Source: an uncultured Collinsella sp.
Lineage (GTDB): Bacteria > Actinomycetota > Coriobacteriia > Coriobacteriales > Coriobacteriaceae
Length of the DNA: 12,706 nt
NCBI GenBank assembly: GCA_958348565.1
Contig: CATVZP010000054.1
Location: 1 to 12,706, forward strand
Direction of reading: 5' to 3'
Of the stretch, positions 1-5,044 are shown piece after piece. The notes beneath the pieces are model-generated. The model saw only the letters and a list, made by a program, of their open reading frames with translations, searched no databases and was not told the origin of the DNA. The position numbers and the translations under genes were made by a program. Within the stretch, counting starts at the first letter, position 1. The number at the start of each line of letters is the position of its first letter.

Positions 1-339
1 TTCGGGTTCGACGATGTGTTGGAGGGCCTTTGGGTCGAGGTGCGCCATCATGAGCCGGATGAGGACTCGGACGGCGACCCGCGCGGGAGGGGCTGCGCAC
101 TGTACGCGGACTGCCGGTACAGCCTGGTCGAACCGTCGGACCTCGACCGTGTCTTCTGCATCCCTTACGAGGGGCAGCCGAGGGTCTGCCGCGTCGCGGG
201 GGAGCTCGTGAACCTTTCACGGGCCTGCGCGTTGTCCTGCCTCATGCTCGGATCTCCCTACCCGCCAGGCGCCCTCGAGGCCCTGGCCGCGTGCGCTCGA
301 TACCTCTGCGGTCCGGCTTTCACATCCGACCTAATATGA
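1..339 (+). CDS. 3' part of an unrecognised gene, entering from upstream
   Basis: The frame is already open at base 1 (FGFDDVLEGLWVEV...) and runs to TGA at 337-339. The gene therefore probably starts before the window. A TTG at 16 is the only early start-like codon and has no convincing ribosome binding site. The visible 112 residues are acidic near the start and Cys-rich toward the end (VFCIPYEG, CALSCLML, ACARYLCGP). Third codon positions are GC-rich, as expected for a real gene in this genome. I recognise no family. The stop codon lies inside the inverted repeat of the neighbouring insertion sequence (334-349), so the last codons and stop may be supplied by the element and the native C-terminus may be lost. 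A soluble domain or a shadow frame cannot be excluded. Confidence 0.5.
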   Translation, partial: FGFDDVLEGLWVEVRHHEPDEDSDGDPRGRGCALYADCRYSLVEPSDLDRVFCIPYEGQPRVCRVAGELVNLSRACALSCLMLGSPYPPGALEALAACARYLCGPAFTSDLI

Positions 340-349
340 GAAAGCCATT
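334..349 (+). repeat. Inverted repeat, transposase-distal end of the IS
   Basis: The sequence ATATGAGAAAGCCATT matches the reverse complement of 1895-1910 exactly over 16 bp. The match stops abruptly on both sides. It contains the TGA that ends the gene to its left. Confidence 0.75.
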
Positions 350-670
350 GTCAATAGGCGTGTTTGTTCGAACCCGGTTTTAAACCGGGCTTTTTCGTTT
401 CCCGTCGGGAGGGCCCGCGCACGCTGCACGTTTAGTCGACGCTTGTCTGGCAAGCTAATATCCGCGGGCTCTTGCGGGCGCGCTGCCGGCGGTCAGCCCG
501 GTATGTCCGCGCACCCCACCGCATTTCGATTCTCCGTCCGGCGCGCTCGTCCGAAACCAGTCTTGTTCACGGGCGCGGCCCTTGGGCTGCCCAAAAAGGG
601 CTCGTGAACGCGCGCCGGCGATGCGTCGAGGCGCGGGCCCTCCCGGCGGGAGGCCTGTTGTCCGACGGGG
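350..670 (-). ncRNA. Candidate guide (bridge/seek) RNA region of the IS
   Basis: This stretch of about 320 nt between the transposase stop and the inverted repeat has no convincing gene but holds several stem-loops. One is an extended hairpin: GTTCACG 565-571 pairs with CGTGAAC 603-609, continued by GCCCTT 578-583 with AAGGGC 596-601 and capped by GGG/CCC (584-586/590-592). Others are CCTCCC 639-644 with GGGAGG 648-653 (loop GGC), and GCTTG 441-445 with CAAGC 451-455. In IS1111-type elements the RNA that directs target choice is known to be encoded downstream of the transposase gene on the same strand. Strand, exact ends and function here are inferred from that rule; I did not identify the target-binding loops. 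Confidence 0.45.
373..396 (+). terminator. Rho-independent terminator, plus strand
   Basis: CCCGGTT (373-379) pairs with AACCGGG (383-389) and is followed by CTTTTTCGTTT. It would stop plus-strand transcripts coming from the left-hand gene before they run antisense into the transposase. It lies just inside the inverted repeat at 334-349, so it may belong to the element rather than to the interrupted gene. Confidence 0.6.
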
Positions 671-1780
671 TCAGCTGAGGGTCCCCTCCGCCCGGCGCCC
701 GATCTCCCAGACCCAGCAGGCGAGCTCGCGCGCGACGGCGGCGTTTGCCTTGCATGAGCTCTTGCCCGCCGCCGCCAGCGCCTCGCGGCGGCGGCAGAGC
801 CTGGCGGTGCAGTCGTCGGCGCGCGCCCGGATCGCCGCGGGGACGTCCGCGCCGGGTGCCGGGGCCTTCGGGCGGGGCGTGCACGTCAGGTAGTGCCACG
901 CCGACTCCACCAGTGCCGTCCTGGCGAGCCGGTTGCCCGTCTTGGTTATCCCGCCGCGCCGCTCGGTCTCGCAGCTCGAGCGCTCCGACGGGACCAGCCC
1001 GTACCAGCTCGCGAAGGCCGGGGCCGTCCGGAACCTCGTGAAGGAGCCCGCCTCGGCTGCGAGCCTGAAGGCCGTCAGGGTGTCAATCCCCTTGATGCAG
1101 GACAGCGCCTCCACGGCCGGGCGCCAGCGGTCGGTGCCCGCCAGCGCGACGACCCTCCTCTCGAGCTGCCGCTTGTCCGATTCCGCGCAGCGGGCGGCCG
1201 TGACGTAGTACTCGAGCGCGTCGCGCTGCGGCCCCTCGAGCCTGATCCCGGATATCCACCTCCAGTGGGCGCGCGTCCAGGCCCTCTTCCTTGCCCCGTC
1301 GGCGTTGCGCTCGTCCCAGACGTGGCCCAGCCTGATCAGGAACATGTTGAGGCGCTGCCTGGCGCGGCGGTACTCCACCGTGGCGTCGTCGAGGGCGCGG
1401 TCGAGGTCCCGGGCGGCCTCGACCGCCGCATCGGGCAGCGGGACCTCCACGATGTTGTGGGTGGCGAGCATGCGGGCGATGCACTCGGCGTCGCGCCGGT
1501 CGTTCTTGCGGCGCGCGTCCGCCGCCGGCCTCCGCATCTTGGAGACGGCGGCCACGGCGCAGTCGAGGCCGAGCGCGCGCAGCTCGCGCGCCATGTGGAA
1601 GCCGGTGGGGCCGCTCTCGTAGCAGGCCCTGGGCTCCTCGAACCCGAGGGCCCACTCCGCGATCCCGGCGGCGTCCGTCCCGAAGTCACGGTGCGCCACC
1701 TCGCCGGTGAAGGGGTTGAACGCCGCGGCGGCGACCGATCGCGCGTGGACGTCCAGGCCGATGGAGGTAGCATGGGGCAT
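671..1780 (-). CDS. IS110-family transposase (DEDD recombinase)
   Basis: This 369-aa protein catalyses excision and insertion of the element. The N-terminal RuvC-like DEDD domain shows the acidic set D10 (GLDVH), E55 (CYESGPTG) and D94/D97 (RKNDRRDAE). A basic coiled middle (about 125-215) leads to the C-terminal Transposase_20 region (about 217-300) with the helix-hairpin-like SCIKGIDTLTA, then WYGLVPSE and GGITKTGN. These are the hallmarks of the family, and the length is normal. The ATG at 1780 follows GGAGGAGG with a 6-nt gap, so the start is firm. The frame is intact, so the element may still be active. Its mRNA leader carries a perfect 8-bp hairpin (1801-1821) just ahead of the ribosome binding site. 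Extended plus-strand open frames across it (893-1936 and others) are shadows caused by high GC. Confidence 0.93.
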   Translation of the reverse strand: MPHATSIGLDVHARSVAAAAFNPFTGEVAHRDFGTDAAGIAEWALGFEEPRACYESGPTGFHMARELRALGLDCAVAAVSKMRRPAADARRKNDRRDAECIARMLATHNIVEVPLPDAAVEAARDLDRALDDATVEYRRARQRLNMFLIRLGHVWDERNADGARKRAWTRAHWRWISGIRLEGPQRDALEYYVTAARCAESDKRQLERRVVALAGTDRWRPAVEALSCIKGIDTLTAFRLAAEAGSFTRFRTAPAFASWYGLVPSERSSCETERRGGITKTGNRLARTALVESAWHYLTCTPRPKAPAPGADVPAAIRARADDCTARLCRRREALAAAGKSSCKANAAVARELACWVWEIGRRAEGTLS

Positions 1781-1800
1781 GGGAAGCCTCCTCCCCGCAG

Positions 1801-1821
1801 GTGCGGTAAGGGCTACCGCAC
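1801..1821 (-). promoter_or_regulatory. Hairpin in the transposase mRNA leader
   Basis: GTGCGGTA (1801-1808) and TACCGCAC (1814-1821) form a perfect 8-bp stem with a 5-nt loop. It lies about 8 nt upstream of the GGAGGAGG ribosome binding site. A second stem, CCCGCGG 1857-1863 with CCGCGGG 1876-1882, lies nearer the IS end. Leader hairpins that limit transposase translation are known in other IS families, but that role here is an inference. The hairpins could instead be binding structures of the terminal DNA. Confidence 0.45.
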
Positions 1822-1894
1822 GGGCCGATACTCAAAGCCCATTGTGGCATCCCGAGCCCGCGGAAAGAAGCTGCGCCGCGGGGGAGGCGACCCA

Positions 1895-1910
1895 AATGGC
1901 TTTCTCATAT
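1895..1910 (-). repeat. Inverted repeat, transposase-proximal end of the IS
   Basis: AATGGCTTTCTCATAT is the exact reverse complement of 334-349. It also supplies the TGA stop (1905-1907) of the 37-aa toxin-like reading frame that enters from the right. Confidence 0.75.
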
Positions 1911-2018
1911 CGTCTTTTGCTTCGTACGCTGCTTAAGTGCCTCGGAAAGTCCGATAAGCGCCGTGAGGAGCGAGACCAAAGCGGTCAGGAGCTTCACGAA
2001 ATCAATCAGATCGGTCAT
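1905..2018 (-). CDS. Small hydrophobic peptide, holin-like toxin candidate
   Basis: This 37-aa protein starts MTDLIDFVKLLTALVSLLTA and continues LIGLSEALKQRTKQKTI. It has one hydrophobic helix (about 4-24) followed by a basic tail. That is the layout of short membrane toxins of type I toxin-antitoxin loci (Hol_Tox/TxpA-like), which insert into the membrane. The start is unusually well supported: GGGAGGTGAT, nearly perfectly complementary to the 16S rRNA 3' end, sits 8 nt before the ATG. An extended -10 promoter lies about 64 nt upstream. The TGA falls inside the IS inverted repeat, so the native last residues may have been replaced by the insertion. I could not identify an antisense antitoxin RNA. 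The toxin assignment is by shape only. Confidence 0.55.
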   Translation of the reverse strand: MTDLIDFVKLLTALVSLLTALIGLSEALKQRTKQKTI

Positions 2019-2081
2019 GGGCATCACCTCCCATCAAATGGAGGGCTCTGCCCGGCACGAGGGCTGCCGACAGCAAGGACG

Positions 2082-2090
2082 ATTCTATCA
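2082..2090 (-). promoter_or_regulatory. Extended -10 promoter for the 37-aa peptide
   Basis: Read on the minus strand the site is TGATAGAAT: a TGN extension followed by TAGAAT (5 of 6 to consensus). No good -35 is visible, which is normal for extended -10 promoters. The predicted start near 2075 would give a leader of about 57 nt ending in the strong Shine-Dalgarno. Confidence 0.4.
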
Positions 2091-2136
2091 GAGCGGCTGA
2101 CTCCCGCCCGATATTACCATCCCACCGCGCCTGTGC

Positions 2137-2166
2137 AAAAAAGAGGGCCGCCAAACAGCGACCCTC
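2137..2166 (-). terminator. Rho-independent terminator, minus strand, without an obvious gene
   Basis: GAGGGCCGC (2143-2151) pairs with GCGACCCTC (2158-2166) through nine pairs including one G-U, with loop CAAACA. On the minus strand it is followed by TTTTTT (2142-2137). It insulates the downstream toxin-like gene from transcription entering from the right. No minus-strand gene ends just before it, so it may belong to a lost gene or to a short RNA starting near 2200. Confidence 0.7.
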
Positions 2167-2185
2167 CAGCGAAAGTGCACGTTAT

Positions 2186-2214
2186 TTAGGACAGTCATAT
2201 TCTATAAAAATAAT
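2186..2214 (+). promoter_or_regulatory. Possible promoter for the 2261-2698 membrane protein
   Basis: TTAGGA and AATAAT are spaced by 17 bp in an AT-rich stretch upstream of the gene. TATAAA at 2204-2209 is an alternative -10. The -35 match is weak, so this is tentative. Confidence 0.3.
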
Positions 2215-2260
2215 GGCTGTTGTAGAATTACATATAAGAGTCACCCGGAAGGAGCGATCG

Positions 2261-2698
2261 ATGAAAAGCAAACGATTTATCCTGAATGCACTTCTGGTAG
2301 TAGCAATATTGACGCTCTTGGTCTTCTCCTACTCATACATGAATCAGCCAAGATTTGGATATGCTTTATACGCTGTTTTTTCCGGCGAAACAACTTACAA
2401 CACTATAGGCTTCATTGACGCAATCTTTTTCTATGTAGTCGGCCCCGTATCAAGCGAACTGATCGCTTTTGTTGTCAGCTACAACCTGAATCAACAAAGC
2501 CAAACTCACTCAGCGACTTCGGCCAAACAAGGAATCAATCTCTTCGTAATAATGATAATTCTGCAAATTGCGACTGTGTTGATTATCGCCCTGACCGCAA
2601 CAAACGTTTTGAAGTATGAGTTCGGATTCATCGTGAGCTGTCTCATGGCAATTGCCGCGGGTATAGCGGTTTCGTATACGACACCGGCAAAGAAGTAG
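2261..2698 (+). CDS. Small multi-pass membrane protein, unknown function
   Basis: This 145-aa protein has four hydrophobic segments at about 5-26, 47-72, 92-116 and 119-139, with a polar loop (NLNQQSQTHSATSAKQ) between the second and third and a PAKK tail. The start is placed at the ATG at 2261 because AGGAG precedes it by 8 nt. The longer reading from 2213 has no ribosome binding site and adds 16 polar residues. The gene is clearly more AT-rich than its neighbours and sits alone between an insertion sequence and a deletion scar, which hints at horizontal origin. I recognise no family. No terminator was found after it; the minus-strand pseudogene region follows directly. Confidence 0.75.
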   Translation: MKSKRFILNALLVVAILTLLVFSYSYMNQPRFGYALYAVFSGETTYNTIGFIDAIFFYVVGPVSSELIAFVVSYNLNQQSQTHSATSAKQGINLFVIMIILQIATVLIIALTATNVLKYEFGFIVSCLMAIAAGIAVSYTTPAKK

Positions 2699-2713
2699 CT
2701 CAACTAACAGGGC

Positions 2714-2809
2714 CTATTTGGAATCCGAATCGTCCATGGAGCCGTTGATGCCGGTTTTGGTGTCGTCCGTATTGGAATCGTCATCCTTCGATATGTGCGA
2801 TACGGCTCG
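2714..2809 (-). other. In-frame open extension past the htrA stop codon
   Basis: After the TAA (2812-2810) of the htrA remnant the same frame stays open for 31 codons to TAG at 2716-2714. It reads RAVSHISKDD... and ends in an acidic tail (SMDDSDSK). The composition is strongly biased to D, S, T and K, like a natural disordered C-terminus. It could be the tail of another gene brought next to htrA, or a chance open frame. There is no start codon with a ribosome binding site. Confidence 0.3.
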
Positions 2810-3172
2810 TTAGTAGCCCTGGCCGTAGCCCTGACCCTGCTGGCCTAGCAGCTCCTCCAGATGCTGGCGCAGCTGCTCGTCGGTAATACCGCCGTTGCCG
2901 GTGTCGGTCGCGCTGTCGTTCTGCTGCTGGTTCTGCAGCTCCTCGTCGGAGCCCAGCTCGACCGTGACCTTCTTCTCGTCCTTGCCGCGCATGAGCGTGA
3001 TCTCGACCTTCTCGCCCACCTCGTGGCTGCGCAGCGCGATGATCAGACCATCAGCGCTCGTAATCTCGTCATCGTCCAGCTTGGTGATGGCATCGCCCTC
3101 CTGGATGCCGGCCTTGGCGGCGGGACCGTCCTCGACGACGCTCGCCACATACGCACCGCTATCAGTGCTGAG
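2810..3172 (-). pseudogene. htrA: HtrA/DegP-type serine protease, C-terminal PDZ remnant
   Basis: The last ~120 codons of a trypsin-like periplasmic-type (extracytoplasmic) quality-control protease remain. The PDZ domain is plain: GAYVASVVEDGPAAKAG, then IQEGDAITKLDDDEI and VEITLMRGKDEKKVTVEL. A Q/G-rich tail ending GQGYGQGY follows. The whole catalytic domain with its His-Asp-Ser triad is missing. Upstream of about 3172 the frame no longer reads as protease; the sequence there is the start of a different gene in another frame. The formal open frame continues to 3310 only as a shadow of that gene, and its apparent N-terminus is not real. No product with protease activity can be made. Confidence 0.8.
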
Positions 3173-3284
3173 CCACGCGCGCTGCCGCCTGGGCACGGGC
3201 ATCGGTTGGTACGGCGGCGTCCACGCTCGCAGGCGCTTCGAGATCGATGTCCACACCGTCATCAAATAGGCTCGATTGCTCCAT
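3162..3284 (-). pseudogene. 5' fragment of a rarA-like (AAA recombination factor) gene
   Basis: From the ATG at 3284 the frame reads MEQSSLFDDGVDIDLEAPAS, followed by an A/D/R-rich stretch, and stops at TGA 3164-3162 after 40 codons. AAGGAG lies 8 nt before the ATG, so this is a genuine gene start. An opening of the type MxxxSLFD followed by an Ala-rich linker is what I would expect of RarA/MgsA-type replication-associated recombination proteins, but too little is left for certainty. The body, including the ATPase domain, is gone. The frame runs out of phase into the htrA remnant within GCTCAGCACT, which both readings share. Confidence 0.5.
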
Positions 3285-3519
3285 AGCGGTACTCCTTCGC
3301 TCGATTTCAAACGGATACAAGAGCACCACCGTTACGACGGACGTCCCGGTTCCGTGCATAACGAAAAGTCAACCGAGGGTTTTGTCCCGTCAAGATGCCG
3401 AACGAGAATTACGTACCGCCAAGAGCCTCAAAACACGCCCCTCGCGGGACAGAATCCTCACTCGATTTCTATGCGGAGCAAAAACCTCAATCAATCATCC
3501 TTCGCAACGTCTATCCACC
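3285..3519. other. Intergenic stretch, leader of the rarA-like fragment
   Basis: No convincing gene in either strand. It should hold the minus-strand promoter of the rarA-like fragment. TTGACG and TTGACT boxes occur on the minus strand (3394-3389 and 3372-3367), but neither has a good -10 at the right distance. The plus-strand open frames here have no ribosome binding site and run across the rarA leader. Confidence 0.5.
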
Positions 3520-3549
3520 AAAAAGGCCGCCCCACGTGGAGCGGCCTTT
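3520..3549 (-). terminator. Rho-independent terminator of the 3583-3966 gene
   Basis: AAAGGCCGC (3522-3530) and GCGGCCTTT (3541-3549) form a perfect 9-bp stem. The loop itself contains CCAC/GTGG. On the minus strand the stem is followed by TTTTT. It starts 33 nt after the stop codon of the upstream minus-strand gene. Confidence 0.85.
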
Positions 3550-3582
3550 GCTTGCAGCTTTTTACTGATAGTTACTCAAAAT

Positions 3583-3966
3583 TTATTCCAACACATCCAC
3601 AGAAGAGCAGCGAATCGTATTTCTCTTTCGGGAATCGAGAAAATAGCCTACCTTGACTTTAGACCCAACGCTCACAGGGCTATCGCTTGCATAGCGCGTA
3701 TGTTCTGAATCAACCAGAATGGTCAGACGATCAGACCCGTCGTTATATGGATCTTCGCTTTCGACCGACATGGTAAAATCGCCAGAGCTGTCAACGTTCA
3801 ACACCGATCCGCTCACGAACCACAAATGTGAATAGTCACCTCCGCTATCTTTTTGGCAACGCTCCACTTTTAGAAATAGCGCAGAGAATGCGAACACGGC
3901 AACTGATATAGCGATGAAAACCTTAACGCCACCCACCTTGCCATGAAATCCAAATTTATTCGCCAA
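3583..3966 (-). CDS. Membrane-anchored extracytoplasmic protein, unknown
   Basis: This 127-aa protein has a short basic N-terminus, one membrane helix at about 14-32 (VKVFIAISVAVFAFSALFL) and an outside domain of about 95 residues. The domain is rich in short beta-type segments (FVSGSVLNVDSSGDFTMSV, RLTILVD, GSKVKVGYFLD), suggesting a small OB- or barrel-like fold. The start is TTG at 3966: it follows AGGGG by about 9 nt and no other start suits the membrane anchor. The gene is monocistronic, ending at the strong terminator 3520-3549. I recognise no family. The 6978-7406 protein has the same anchor-plus-domain layout, but I see no clear sequence similarity between them. Confidence 0.75.
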   Translation of the reverse strand: MANKFGFHGKVGGVKVFIAISVAVFAFSALFLKVERCQKDSGGDYSHLWFVSGSVLNVDSSGDFTMSVESEDPYNDGSDRLTILVDSEHTRYASDSPVSVGSKVKVGYFLDSRKRNTIRCSSVDVLE

Positions 3967-4021
3967 AGAAAAATACCCCTACCTTATCCGTGTAATTAGC
4001 ATGGTACTACGTTAACGTGCT

Positions 4022-4054
4022 CATGGCTGTGGGTTGGTTTAACCTACAGCCATG
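4022..4054. repeat. 14-bp inverted repeat (hairpin)
   Basis: CATGGCTGTGGGTT (4022-4035) and AACCTACAGCCATG (4041-4054) pair over 14 bp with a single G-T mismatch and a 5-nt loop. There is no U-tract on either strand, so it is not an ordinary terminator. Its left arm resembles 5003-5020 (TCACGGCTGTTGATTGGT, 15 of 18 bases). CCATGCTAA at its right edge recurs at 4980-4988 and, inverted, at 3996-4004. Confidence 0.6.
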
Positions 4055-4058
4055 CTAA

Positions 4059-4277
4059 AGTTGCCAAAAGGGGCACAAAGGCCAATACGTTTGCGCCATG
4101 CCGGCACAGCGACCTGGCATCGTATACACCGGCGGGATCATCGCTGGCCTGCAAGGAGGGCATATCCACGCGCTCATGGTCGCCGGAGGCCTCGTGATGC
4201 AGCACGCGCCGGGCGGTGACTGGAAGCGCGTCGATTGGGATGCGCTTGCCGCCTGGCTCGACAGATACGGTTACTAG
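4059..4277 (+). pseudogene. C-terminal fragment of an unrecognised gene
   Basis: The frame is open from 4059 to TAG at 4275-4277. An ATG at 4098 would give 59 residues but has no ribosome binding site. The codons are GC-rich at third positions, and the protein looks natural (GIVYTGGIIAGLQGGHIHAL, then DWKRVDWDALAAWLDRYGY at the end). The Trp-rich helical ending is typical of a protein C-terminus. I take it as the tail of a longer gene cut off near the hairpin at 4022-4054. The minus-strand frame across it (4044-4349) has poor codon use and is judged a shadow. The family is unknown to me. Confidence 0.5.
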
Positions 4278-4406
4278 GTCGCTGATTGCGAGACGGAGAC
4301 CCTTCCGACCGCCGACGCGGCGAGTGGGAACGCAAGGGTAAAAACGCATCGTCGCTGAACCAGTGAGTCAGTATTCTTTAGTTGGATGATGGATATTGAA
4401 ATTAAT

Positions 4407-4434
4407 TTGCGAGATAATGTGCATATCTCATAAT
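4407..4434 (+). promoter_or_regulatory. Promoter of the small two-gene operon
   Basis: TTGCGA (4407-4412) and CATAAT (4429-4434) are spaced by 16 bp, with AT-rich sequence upstream. Transcription would start near 4441, about 26 nt before the ATG of the 37-aa peptide. Confidence 0.5.
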
Positions 4435-4466
4435 GTATGCGTTTCACCATGAGAGAGGGGTCTGTC

Positions 4467-4580
4467 ATGAGCTGGAAACCGAGAAAATGCGTTATCGCCG
4501 GTCTCGTGACAACCGGTCCTGGCGGCGGCTTGTTTGCAACCGCAATGACATCGTGCCGACTTTTCACTTGCATGTTCTGA
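4467..4580 (+). CDS. 37-aa Cys/Thr-containing small peptide
   Basis: The peptide reads MSWKPRKCVIAGLVTTGPGG then GLFATAMTSCRLFTCMF. The basic N-terminus is followed by an uncharged Gly-rich stretch, and three cysteines (8, 30, 35) sit among Thr and Ser. AGAGGGG precedes the ATG by 6 nt, and a matching promoter lies upstream. An in-frame ATG at 4449 would add six residues but lacks a ribosome binding site. The stop is 12 nt before the next gene, so the two are co-transcribed. It may be a single-pass membrane peptide. A ribosomally made, modified peptide precursor is possible by composition, but no modification enzyme or leader is visible in the window, so I do not assign that. Confidence 0.5.
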   Translation: MSWKPRKCVIAGLVTTGPGGGLFATAMTSCRLFTCMF

Positions 4581-4592
4581 AAGGCAGTTGCC

Positions 4593-4832
4593 ATGCTGTC
4601 GCAAAATCAATCGAGATACTTGGCCACAATCGGCTTTGCCCTGCTTGCATTACTTTTTGCTAGCGACCTCTTGCTGAAACCGCCCAAGGAATTCGTTTCG
4701 CTTGCCATATCCTGCATTTCCGCCCTTTACTTTACGGCGACCCTGTTCGTCGGACTAAAGGAGAGGAAAAAAGGCGCAGTCGCTGCATCTGCCGTATGCG
4801 TGGTCATAGCCATTGCCTCATTCTTTATCTGA
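4593..4832 (+). CDS. 79-aa three-helix membrane protein
   Basis: Three hydrophobic helices lie at about 9-28, 33-54 and 61-79, separated by short polar turns (LKPPKE and KERKKG). The basic KERKKG turn should be cytoplasmic. The ATG at 4593 is preceded by AAAGG with an 8-nt gap, and the gene follows the 37-aa peptide by 12 nt. Together they form a compact operon from the promoter at 4407-4434. Small membrane proteins paired with short peptides can be immunity or accessory factors, but nothing in the sequence proves this. I recognise no family. Confidence 0.65.
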   Translation: MLSQNQSRYLATIGFALLALLFASDLLLKPPKEFVSLAISCISALYFTATLFVGLKERKKGAVAASAVCVVIAIASFFI

Positions 4833-5044
4833 CGCATTGGTGATTTAGGGGCGATATCGTAGGAATACGACCGGGGAAGCCGGGACCAGATTGCCCGGGC
4901 CGCTCGGTCGGCTGTTTAATAAGCGCTAACGGTTGAGTTGTCGCAGCATAATCGCGGCTGCAAATATGTGACTATATGACCATGCTAACATGTGCGCACA
5001 GTCATATGGTCACGGCTGTTGATTGGTGCCTTAGAAAAATTGAA
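4833..5044. other. Intergenic stretch before the ATPase module
   Basis: No gene seen. GC-rich short dyads (CCGGG/CCCGG near 4880-4905, then CTGTTTAATAA) could form a weak terminator for the small operon. The main structure is the inverted repeat at 4968-5013. An open frame at 4976-5158 runs through the direct repeats and is not coding. Confidence 0.5.
4968..5013. repeat. 13-bp inverted repeat upstream of the ATPase repeats
   Basis: GTGACTATATGAC (4968-4980) and GTCATATGGTCAC (5001-5013) match as an inverted repeat at 12 of 13 positions. The 20-nt spacer contains the perfect palindrome TGTGCGCACA (4991-5000). There is no U-tract. It ends 31 nt before the first 23-bp direct repeat and could be a protein-binding site or a module boundary. 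Confidence 0.6.

Larger units (their letters stand above)
334..1910 (-). mobile_element. IS110-family insertion sequence, IS1111-like
   Basis: The element consists of a DEDD transposase gene (671-1780, minus) flanked by a perfect 16-bp inverted repeat at 334-349 and 1895-1910. Non-coding DNA is long downstream of the transposase (about 320 nt) and short upstream (about 114 nt). In the IS110 family, subterminal inverted repeats and a downstream guide-RNA region are known marks of the IS1111 subgroup; the classical IS110 subgroup lacks such repeats and carries its RNA upstream. The total span of about 1.58 kb is near the normal range. Exact ends may lie a few bases outside the repeats, because IS1111 repeats are subterminal. 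No target duplication is expected or seen. Confidence 0.7.

Noticed and set aside
366..390. tRNA 3' end or attachment site suggested by GTTCGAACCCG
   Set aside because: No acceptor, D or anticodon arms can be formed upstream. The bases are explained by the terminator hairpin.
893..1936. 347-aa plus-strand open frame across the transposase gene
   Set aside because: Its sequence is Arg/Pro/Gly-rich with no domain, there is no ribosome binding site, and it lies opposite an intact, recognisable transposase.
2213..2260. Earlier ATG for the membrane protein
   Set aside because: No ribosome binding site precedes 2213, while AGGAG is correctly placed before 2261.
3247..3708. 153-aa plus-strand open frame
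   Set aside because: It runs antisense through the rarA leader, a terminator and the end of a minus-strand gene, without a ribosome binding site.
4044..4349. 101-aa minus-strand open frame
   Set aside because: Codon use is poor and no start signal is seen. The plus-strand frame 4059-4277 over the same DNA has the better protein and GC-rich third positions.
4467..4580. Firm call as a lanthipeptide precursor
   Set aside because: The Thr/Ser/Cys ending is suggestive, but no lanthionine synthetase, cyclase or protease gene lies in the window and the leader is too short.
4433..4663. 76-aa plus-strand open frame
   Set aside because: It overlaps both genes of the small operon in another frame, and the ribosome binding sites fit the two shorter genes instead.
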